From Bacteroidales bacterium (GTDB taxonomy: Bacteria; Bacteroidota; Bacteroidia; Bacteroidales; UBA932): 5,007 nucleotides of DNA. The DNA lies in NCBI GenBank assembly GCA_021443605.1, contig JABUTQ010000124.1:1-5007 (forward strand), in the 5' to 3' direction. Shown in pieces: positions 1 to 5,007 of the stretch (the first letter of the stretch is position 1; the number at the start of each line of letters is the position of its first letter). Below the pieces are notes generated by a model that made no database searches, was not told the DNA's origin, and was given only the letters and a program-made list of their open reading frames with translations. The position numbers and the translations under genes were made by a program.

Positions 1-59
1 AATCGAACTCCTATTTAGAGATTGAGAATCTCTTGTCCTAACCGTTAGACGAATCGAGC
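1..59 (-). tRNA. tRNA-Glu, anticodon CTC (3' part cut off by window edge)
   Basis: Read on the minus strand from 59 to 1, the sequence folds as a tRNA. The 5' acceptor strand is GCTCGAT (59-53), followed by TC. The D-arm is GTCT-loop-GGAC, with the GGTTAGGAC motif typical of tRNA-Glu. The anticodon stem AGAGA/TCTCT encloses the loop TTCTCAA, with anticodon CTC at 26-24, which reads GAG. The T-arm begins AGGAG followed by the T-loop TTCGATT, and the window ends there. The last 16 or so nucleotides (3' T-stem, 3' acceptor strand, discriminator) lie outside, so acceptor pairing cannot be checked. The Glu call rests on the anticodon and the D-arm resemblance. A good promoter lies just upstream on the same strand, which argues against a tRNA remnant. 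The gene is divergent from rocD. Confidence 0.9.
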
Positions 60-68
60 ATTGCGGTG

Positions 69-99
69 CAAAGGTATTAGAAAATAATTAAAAAGCAAA
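69..99 (-). promoter_or_regulatory. Bacteroidetes-type promoter for tRNA-Glu
   Basis: On the minus strand, TTTG at 99-96 is followed after 19 nt by TACCTTTG at 76-69. This is an exact match to the Bacteroidetes primary sigma-factor consensus (-33 TTTG, -7 TAnnTTTG) at its usual spacing. The -7 box ends 9 nt before the first tRNA base at 59, so transcription would start within a few bases of the mature 5' end, leaving almost no leader for RNase P to remove. The start site is inferred, not seen. Confidence 0.8.
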
Positions 100-151
100 A
101 ATAGTTTGGAGAATTTTGTAAATTAGCACTTTTCAAGAAAAAAGCTTTATT

Positions 152-1381
152 ATGGAACAATCAATCAAATCACAAAAGTATATTGGCCAGGAGGCGAGAT
201 ACGGTGCCCACAACTACCATCCGCTGCCTGTTGTCCTCTCAAAGGGGAAAGGGGCGTTCGTGTGGGACGTTGACGGGAAACGATATTTCGATTTCTTGTC
301 GGCATATTCTGCTGTAAATCAGGGACATTGCCATCCGAAAATTGTCAAGGCGCTGTGCGAACAGGCGCAGGAGCTTTGCCTTACATCGAGAGCGTTCTAC
401 AACGACTGCCTCGGCCCTTACGAAGAGTTTGCCACAAAATATTTTGGATACGATAAGCTTCTCCCTATGAATTCTGGTGCCGAAGCTGTGGAAACCGCAC
501 TCAAACTCGGCCGCCGCTGGGGATATGTACGCAAGGGAATCCCTGAAGATGAGGCGATTATAGTAGTTTGTGAGGGAAATTTCCATGGTCGCACCATCAC
601 CATCGTATCCCTCTCGGTAGATCCCGATTCATACAGTCAGTACGGGCCGTTCACTCCGGGTTTTGTGAAGATACCTTATAATAATGCAGATGCGCTCGAA
701 AAGGTGCTTGACGCCTGTGGAGAGAAAGTGGCGGCATTCCTTGTGGAGCCCATCCAGGGCGAGGCTGGGGTTTTTGTTCCGGATGACGGCTATCTTAGAC
801 GGTGCTACGATGCCTGCAAGAAACACAATGTTCTTTTCATAGCAGACGAAGTGCAGACCGGAATCGCCCGTACGGGGAGGCTCCTCTGTTGTGACCACGA
901 AGGGATTCGTCCCGACATCCTGGTTTTGGGCAAGGCGATTTCCGGCGGGGTTCTTCCCGTGTCGGCAGTCCTTGCAGATGATGACATTATGCTTACAATC
1001 AAGCCCGGGGAGCACGGCTCGACATACGGAGGATTTCCCCTCGCCGCCAAAGTGGCCGTTGCGGCGCTTGAGGTGGTCAAAGAGGAGAATCTCACCGAAA
1101 AGGCGGAGGCTCTCGGCAAGATTTTCCGCGAGGAATTGTCCGCCTTCAAATCTCCTTTCATCCGTCAGGTGAGGGGGAAGGGGCTTCTCAATGCGGTTGT
1201 CACAAATCCCACAGACAAAATCAAGGCTTGGGACATCTGTCTCAAAATGGCAGAGAAAGGGTTGCTGGCAAAGCCCACCCACGAGCACATCATCCGTTTT
1301 GCCCCACCGTTGGTCATCACCGAAGAAGAGCTTCGTGAGGCAATCGATATCATAAAGGAATCGTTCAGGGAATTGGAATAA
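152..1381 (+). CDS. rocD: Ornithine aminotransferase (ornithine--oxo-acid transaminase)
   Basis: This is a class-III, PLP-dependent cytosolic aminotransferase. It transfers the delta-amino group of ornithine to 2-oxoglutarate, giving glutamate 5-semialdehyde and glutamate, and so links arginine/ornithine breakdown to proline and glutamate. At 409 aa it has the full length of the family. From memory it aligns over nearly its whole length with human OAT, including the blocks YFDFLSAYSAVNQGHCHPKI and KPGEHGSTYGG. Visible functional residues are the PLP Schiff-base lysine K261 (LGKAISGG), D232 that contacts the pyridine nitrogen (FIADEVQTG), substrate residues Y22 and Y52, R147 (NFHGRT) and E204 (EPIQGEAG). 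These correspond to human K292, D263, Y55, Y85, R180 and E235. An in-frame TAA at 119-121, with no ATG, GTG or TTG between it and 152, fixes the start. There is no Shine-Dalgarno; the leader is A/T-rich. It is probably monocistronic, since the next operon has its own promoter. N-acetylornithine aminotransferase is the main alternative, but the human-OAT-like blocks favour RocD. Confidence 0.95.
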   Translation: MEQSIKSQKYIGQEARYGAHNYHPLPVVLSKGKGAFVWDVDGKRYFDFLSAYSAVNQGHCHPKIVKALCEQAQELCLTSRAFYNDCLGPYEEFATKYFGYDKLLPMNSGAEAVETALKLGRRWGYVRKGIPEDEAIIVVCEGNFHGRTITIVSLSVDPDSYSQYGPFTPGFVKIPYNNADALEKVLDACGEKVAAFLVEPIQGEAGVFVPDDGYLRRCYDACKKHNVLFIADEVQTGIARTGRLLCCDHEGIRPDILVLGKAISGGVLPVSAVLADDDIMLTIKPGEHGSTYGGFPLAAKVAVAALEVVKEENLTEKAEALGKIFREELSAFKSPFIRQVRGKGLLNAVVTNPTDKIKAWDICLKMAEKGLLAKPTHEHIIRFAPPLVITEEELREAIDIIKESFRELE

Positions 1382-1416
1382 TGAGATGCAGACAACTCCT
1401 TTATGTTGATAAAGTG

Positions 1417-1446
1417 TTTGTATTTTACAAAAAATTACTAAATTTG
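1417..1446 (+). promoter_or_regulatory. Promoter of the rpsL-rpsG-fusA-rpsJ operon
   Basis: TTTG at 1417-1420 is followed after 18 nt by TAAATTTG at 1439-1446, a full match to the Bacteroidetes -33/-7 consensus. The spacer is A/T-rich. Initiation a few bases downstream of the -7 box (about 1450-1454) would give an rpsL leader of roughly 45 nt. This is the only good promoter match in the 117 nt between rocD and rpsL. It implies that the translation operon is transcribed separately from rocD. Confidence 0.8.
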
Positions 1447-1450
1447 CAGC

Positions 1451-1464
1451 CCGCAAAAAAGCGG
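1451..1464 (+). promoter_or_regulatory. Small GC hairpin at the 5' end of the operon leader
   Basis: CCGC, six A residues, then GCGG form a perfect 4-bp all-GC stem with an A6 loop in an otherwise A/T-rich leader. It begins 4 nt after the -7 box, so it would lie at or very near the 5' end of the mRNA. No run of T follows, so it is not an intrinsic terminator for rocD. A role in protecting the 5' end of the mRNA is possible but only inferred. The stem is short enough to arise by chance. Confidence 0.35.
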
Positions 1465-1498
1465 TAAAAACACATAAATAATAGATTAACAACTATTT

Positions 1499-1882
<384 letters not shown>

Positions 1883-1911
1883 TCTGTTTAATTTTTAAAA
1901 GTTGAAAGAAA

Positions 1912-2388
1912 ATGAGAAAAACGAAGCCTAAAAAGAGGATTCTACTTCCTGATCCTAAGTATCACGATGTAAACGTAACCCGTTTCGTGAACAATCTTAT
2001 GTTGCAGGGGAAGAAGAGTATCGCTTATTCAATTTTTTACGATGCCATTGATATGGTAGGCGAGAAGATGAAAGATTCTGACAAGGCTCCTCTCGAAATC
2101 TGGAAAAAAGCATTGGAAAACATCACTCCGCAGGTTGAGGTAAAGAGCCGCCGCGTGGGTGGAGCCAACTTCCAGGTTCCTATGGAGGTAAGACCGGAAC
2201 GCAAAATCTCTATCTCGATGAAGAATATGGTACTCTACGCCCGCAAACGTTCCGGACGCTCAATGGCAGAAAAGTTGTCCGCTGAAATCATAGCTGCTTA
2301 TAACTGCGAAGGTGCTGCCTTCAAGAGAAAGGAGGATATGCACAAAATGGCAGAAGCCAACAAGGCATTTGCACATTTCCGTTTCTAA
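1912..2388 (+). CDS. rpsG: 30S ribosomal protein S7
   Basis: S7 is a primary 16S rRNA-binding protein that nucleates assembly of the 30S head and lies next to the E-site tRNA. The 158-aa product matches the common family length. It shows the basic N-terminal segment, the signature DPKYHDVNVTRFVNNLMLQG at 14-33, the beta-hairpin region VEVKSRRVGGANFQVPMEV at 75-93 (the arm near the E site), and a basic C-terminal tail ending AHFRF. An in-frame TGA at 1903-1905 lies just upstream of the ATG and fixes the start. The leader GTTGAAAGAAA has no Shine-Dalgarno. In E. coli S7 represses its own operon by binding the rpsL-rpsG gap. Here that gap is 29 A/T-rich nt and I see no comparable structure, so that mode of control is not supported. 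fusA starts only 12 nt after the stop. Confidence 0.99.
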   Translation: MRKTKPKKRILLPDPKYHDVNVTRFVNNLMLQGKKSIAYSIFYDAIDMVGEKMKDSDKAPLEIWKKALENITPQVEVKSRRVGGANFQVPMEVRPERKISISMKNMVLYARKRSGRSMAEKLSAEIIAAYNCEGAAFKRKEDMHKMAEANKAFAHFRF

Positions 2389-2400
2389 GATAAAGTTTAG

Positions 2401-4518
2401 ATGGCAAGAGATCTCAAATATACGCGAAACATCGGCATCATGGCACACATCGATGCCGGTAAGACCACCACGAGCGAACGTATCCTGTATTATACCGGCA
2501 AAACCCACAAAATCGGTGAGGTGCACGATGGTGCAGCCACGATGGACTGGATGGTACAGGAGCAGGAGCGCGGCATAACCATCACTTCTGCCGCCACTAC
2601 CGCCTTTTGGAATTATCGCGGAGACAAATATCAGATTAATCTTATCGACACTCCGGGCCACGTCGATTTCACCGTTGAGGTGGAAAGGTCGCTTAGGGTG
2701 CTTGATGGCGCCGTAGCCACTTTCTGCGCAGTTGGTCGCGTCCAGCCGCAGAGTGAAACGGTTTGGCGTCAGGCAGATAAGTATCACGTTCCCAAGATTG
2801 CGTACGTCAACAAGATGGACCGCACGGGGGCAGATTTTCTTGCCGTGGTGGACGAAATCCACACAAAGCTTGGTGCACGCTCGGTTCCTATCTGTCTCCC
2901 GATTGGTTCGGAAGAAAATTTTGAAGGAATCATCGACCTTGTATCAATGAAGGCCATCTACTACAATCAAAGCAGTGACCTTATCAACTACGAGGAGCGC
3001 GAGATTCCCGCAAATATGAAAGATGAAGCCGAAGAGTGGCGCGGAAAACTCATAGAGTCTATCGCTGAATACAACGACGAGATTCTTGAGAAGTTTTTCG
3101 AAGATCCCGATACCATTTCGCAAGACGAAATAATCGATACGCTCAGGAAGGCGACTATCAATATGTCGGTTGTCCCCACCTGTTGCGGTTCTTCGTTCAA
3201 AAACAAAGGCGTTCAATTCCTTCTTGACGCAGTAATGCGTTATCTTCCAAGTCCTTTGGATGCCGGTGCTGTTCACGGCCTCAACCCTTCATCGGGTGAA
3301 GAAGAGGTTCGCAACCCCAAGTCAACAGAGCCTTTCTGCGCTCTCGTATTCAAGATTGCCACAGATCCTTATGTTGGTCGTCTTGCATTCCTGAGAGCAT
3401 ATTCAGGGCGTCTGGATGGTGGTTCATACGTGCTCAACACCAGAAGTGGCAAGAAGGAGCGTGTTGCAAGACTTTATCAGATGCACTCCAATAAGCAGAA
3501 TCCCATAGAATCTGTGGAGGCAGGCGACATTTGCGCTGCAGTGGGTTTCAAGGAACTTCACACAGGTGATACAATCTGTGTGGATAATGCACCTATCGTG
3601 CTGGAATCCATGAAGTTCCCCGATCCGGTTATTGGTCTGGCCGTTGAGCCCAAGACTCAGAACGACCTCGACAAACTGGGCATTGCACTTGCAAAGTTGT
3701 CTGAAGAAGACCCTACGTTTACAGTTCAGAGCGACCACGAGAGCGGTCAGACAATCATCAGCGGTATGGGCGAGCTTCATCTCGACATTATCGTGGATCG
3801 TCTCCGCCGTGAATTCGGAGTCGAGATCAACCAGGGTGCTCCGCAGGTCAACTATAAAGAATCCATCACCGGCAGTTACCAGCACCGCGAGGTGTTCAAG
3901 AAACAGTCGGGCGGTCGAGGCAAGTTTGCCGATATCATTGTTGAAATCTCTCCTGCAGACGAAGGTGCTGTCGGGCTCCAGTTCTTTGACGAGGTCAAGG
4001 GTGGAAACGTTCCGCGTGAGTTCATCCCTTCTGTGGAGAAAGGTTTCAAATCCGCAATGGCAAACGGTGTCCTTGCCGGCTACGAAGTGACAGCAATGAA
4101 AGTCCGTCTTCTCGACGGCAGTTTCCACCCTGTCGATTCAGATGCCCTCTCATTCGAGATTGCAGCCCGTATGGCATTCCGTCACGCCCTTGGCAAATGC
4201 AGCCCCGTGCTGATGGAACCTATTATGTCTCTTGAAGTTGTAACTCCCGAAGACTATCTGGGCGACGTTGTCGGAGACCTTAACCGTCGTCGCGGTCAGA
4301 TAGTGGATATGGATTCAAAAGCCAACGCAAGAATCGTTAAGGCAAAAGTTCCCCTTTCGGAACAGTTTGGATATGTGACCGTTTTGAGAACCCTCACTTC
4401 CGGCCGCGCGACAAGCACAATGGAATTCAGCCATTACGCAGAAGTTCCCGCAAATCTCGCCAAGGAAATCATTGACAAGCAGGGTGGTCGCAGAACTTAT
4501 AACGATGATGAAGAATAA
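2401..4518 (+). CDS. fusA: Translation elongation factor G
   Basis: EF-G is the GTPase that drives translocation of tRNAs and mRNA and, with ribosome recycling factor, splits post-termination ribosomes. The 705-aa length is typical. The GTP-binding domain shows G1 AHIDAGKTT (15-23), the switch I end RGITITSAATT (57-67), G3 DTPGH (83-87, with catalytic-type H87), G4 NKMD (137-140) and G5 GSS (263-265). Domain II follows (about 305-400), then domain III with SGMGELHLDII (454-464). Domain IV carries SGGRGKFAD (503-511) and the tip segment FHPVDS (575-580, H576 equivalent to E. coli H583). Domain V includes GDVVGDLNRRRGQI (621-634). An in-frame TAG directly before the ATG (2398-2400) fixes the start. 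Bacteroidetes often carry a second EF-G paralogue that works without GTP hydrolysis. The intact GTPase motifs and the location between rpsG and rpsJ mark this as the canonical copy. Confidence 0.99.
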   Translation: MARDLKYTRNIGIMAHIDAGKTTTSERILYYTGKTHKIGEVHDGAATMDWMVQEQERGITITSAATTAFWNYRGDKYQINLIDTPGHVDFTVEVERSLRVLDGAVATFCAVGRVQPQSETVWRQADKYHVPKIAYVNKMDRTGADFLAVVDEIHTKLGARSVPICLPIGSEENFEGIIDLVSMKAIYYNQSSDLINYEEREIPANMKDEAEEWRGKLIESIAEYNDEILEKFFEDPDTISQDEIIDTLRKATINMSVVPTCCGSSFKNKGVQFLLDAVMRYLPSPLDAGAVHGLNPSSGEEEVRNPKSTEPFCALVFKIATDPYVGRLAFLRAYSGRLDGGSYVLNTRSGKKERVARLYQMHSNKQNPIESVEAGDICAAVGFKELHTGDTICVDNAPIVLESMKFPDPVIGLAVEPKTQNDLDKLGIALAKLSEEDPTFTVQSDHESGQTIISGMGELHLDIIVDRLRREFGVEINQGAPQVNYKESITGSYQHREVFKKQSGGRGKFADIIVEISPADEGAVGLQFFDEVKGGNVPREFIPSVEKGFKSAMANGVLAGYEVTAMKVRLLDGSFHPVDSDALSFEIAARMAFRHALGKCSPVLMEPIMSLEVVTPEDYLGDVVGDLNRRRGQIVDMDSKANARIVKAKVPLSEQFGYVTVLRTLTSGRATSTMEFSHYAEVPANLAKEIIDKQGGRRTYNDDEE

Positions 4519-4536
4519 TTAATAAAGTAAATTATA

Positions 4537-4842
4537 ATGAGCCAGAAAATTAGAATTAAATTGAAATCTTACGATCATGCACTGGTTGACAAATCAGCTG
4601 ACAAGATCGTTAAGACAGTAAAGGCTACAGGTGCTGTTGTAAGCGGTCCTATTCCCCTTCCTACAGACAAGAAGATCTTTACAGTCAACCGTTCTACCTT
4701 CGTAAACAAGAAGGCACGCGAACAGTTTGAGCTTAATTCTTTCCGTCGTTTGCTCGATATCTACAGCTCAACACCCAAAACTGTTGATGCTCTCATGAAG
4801 CTCGAGCTCCCCAGCGGCGTGGATGTAGAAATTAAAGTTTGA
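4537..4842 (+). CDS. rpsJ: 30S ribosomal protein S10
   Basis: S10 is a 30S head protein; in other bacteria it also pairs with NusB (NusE role) in rRNA transcription antitermination. The 101-aa product is the normal length. It contains the family motif GAVVSGPIPLPTDKKIFTV at 32-50, the extended loop NRSTFVNKKAREQFE at 51-65 that reaches into the head, and the C-terminal KTVDALMKLELPSGVDVEI. V56, equivalent to E. coli V57 in the loop where tigecycline-resistance changes occur, is wild-type. An in-frame TAA at 4528-4530 with no other ATG fixes the start. The gap to fusA is 18 nt, so it is probably co-transcribed. In most bacteria rpsJ is followed at once by rplC; here it is followed by a noncoding gap and a tRNA. 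Confidence 0.99.
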   Translation: MSQKIRIKLKSYDHALVDKSADKIVKTVKATGAVVSGPIPLPTDKKIFTVNRSTFVNKKAREQFELNSFRRLLDIYSSTPKTVDALMKLELPSGVDVEIKV

Positions 4843-4873
4843 TAGAGAATTTGCATAATTCACAAATCAAACT
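4836..4873 (+). terminator. Weak nested stem-loop at the end of rpsJ, possible inefficient terminator
   Basis: AGTTTGAT (4836-4843, including the rpsJ stop codon) is a perfect 8-nt inverted match to ATCAAACT (4866-4873). Inside it, GAATT (4847-4851) pairs with AATTC (4857-4861) around a 5-nt loop. The result is a two-part stem with a small internal loop. It is A/T-rich and no clear T-run follows (TATCTTTGCAG), so it does not meet the intrinsic-terminator pattern. It is, however, the only stem-loop at the end of the ribosomal-protein operon. The 3' arm overlaps the tRNA promoter. Confidence 0.3.
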
Positions 4874-4880
4874 ATCTTTG
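4850..4880 (+). promoter_or_regulatory. Bacteroidetes-type promoter for the CAT-anticodon tRNA
   Basis: TTTG at 4850-4853, then 19 nt, then TATCTTTG at 4873-4880 match the Bacteroidetes -33/-7 consensus exactly at the usual spacing. Transcription would begin near 4885-4890, giving a leader of about 35-40 nt before the mature tRNA. The tRNA can therefore be made independently of the ribosomal-protein operon upstream. Confidence 0.8.
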
Positions 4881-4925
4881 CAGTCTATTTAGATGTAATC
4901 TATTTCAAACATCATAGATAGTTTT

Positions 4926-5000
4926 GGTCCCATAGCTCAGTTGGTTAGCAGCACCTGACTCATAATCAGGGGGTCGTTGGTTCAAGCCCAACTGGGACCA
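4926..5000 (+). tRNA. tRNA with anticodon CAT (elongator Met or lysidine-modified Ile2)
   Basis: The cloverleaf closes well. The acceptor GGTCCCA (4926-4932) pairs fully with TGGGACC (4993-4999), and the discriminator is A5000. The anticodon stem CCTGA/TCAGG encloses the loop CTCATAA with anticodon CAT at 4961-4963. The variable loop is GGGTC, and the T-stem GTTGG/CCAAC encloses TTCAAGC. CCA is not encoded; ACA follows, so it would be added after transcription. It is not an initiator tRNA: there is no run of three G-C pairs in the anticodon stem, and position 1 is paired. The D-arm is odd: GCTC at 4935-4938 faces GCAGC instead of the usual GAGC, giving 75 nt rather than 74. The acceptor pairs C4-G69 and C5-G68 resemble the Ile2 type in E. 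coli, so Met versus Ile2 cannot be decided by anticodon alone. Confidence 0.93.
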
Positions 5001-5007
5001 CAAAAAA

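Noticed and set aside
1382..1416. Intrinsic terminator for rocD
   Set aside because: Only a weak CAAC/GTTG pairing (1393-1396 with 1405-1408) is present, with no GC-rich stem or T-run. How rocD transcription ends is not visible.
629..1492. Long open reading frame on the minus strand (about 287 codons) opposite rocD
   Set aside because: It lies antisense to a highly conserved enzyme, its translation resembles no protein family I know, and it extends through the rpsL promoter region. It is explained by the codon composition of rocD.
1883..1911. S7-binding autoregulatory structure between rpsL and rpsG, as in E. coli
   Set aside because: The gap is only 29 A/T-rich nt and can form no more than a weak TTTAA/TTAAA pairing.
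2260..2862. Minus-strand open frame spanning the rpsG-fusA junction
   Set aside because: It crosses two conserved genes antisense and shows no family resemblance; it is a shadow of codon bias.
3424..4128. Minus-strand open frame of about 234 codons opposite fusA
   Set aside because: fusA is unmistakable on the plus strand; the antisense product has no recognisable motif and no promoter or start context.

Overview
The window looks like chromosomal DNA from a member of the Bacteroidota, most likely Bacteroidales-like. Three lines of evidence support this. Three intergenic sites match the Bacteroidetes primary sigma-factor promoter (TTTG, 18-19 nt, TAnnTTTG). None of the five protein genes has a Shine-Dalgarno sequence; their starts sit in A/T-rich leaders. 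The protein sequences, for example the S10 loop NRSTFVNKKAREQ and the EF-G, have the form I associate with this phylum. Genus cannot be assigned from this window.

Layout, left to right. A tRNA-Glu(CTC) gene on the minus strand is cut off by the left edge (1-59), with its promoter at 69-99. Divergent from it is rocD (152-1381, +), an ornithine aminotransferase. A 117-nt gap holds a strong promoter (1417-1446) and a small 5'-leader hairpin. Then comes a compact translation operon on the plus strand: rpsL (S12, 1499-1882), rpsG (S7, 1912-2388), fusA (EF-G, 2401-4518) and rpsJ (S10, 4537-4842), with gaps of 29, 12 and 18 nt. After rpsJ, an 83-nt gap with its own promoter (4850-4880) precedes a CAT-anticodon tRNA (4926-5000).

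The four operon genes act together: S12 and S7 form parts of the 30S decoding centre and head, EF-G moves tRNA-mRNA through them, and S10 is a 30S head protein that in other bacteria also works with NusB in antitermination. The gene order is the 'str' cluster without tuf, joined to the first gene of the S10 cluster. The usual next gene, rplC, does not directly follow rpsJ. rocD is a metabolic gene with its own transcription unit and no evident functional link to the operon.

The window is mostly ordinary core genome. I did not find an undescribed system, mobile element, CRISPR array or defence locus. The points most worth a second look are the extra nucleotide in the D-arm of the CAT tRNA, its uncertain Met/Ile2 identity, the break between rpsJ and rplC, and overlapping, mutually exclusive inverted repeats between rpsJ and the tRNA.
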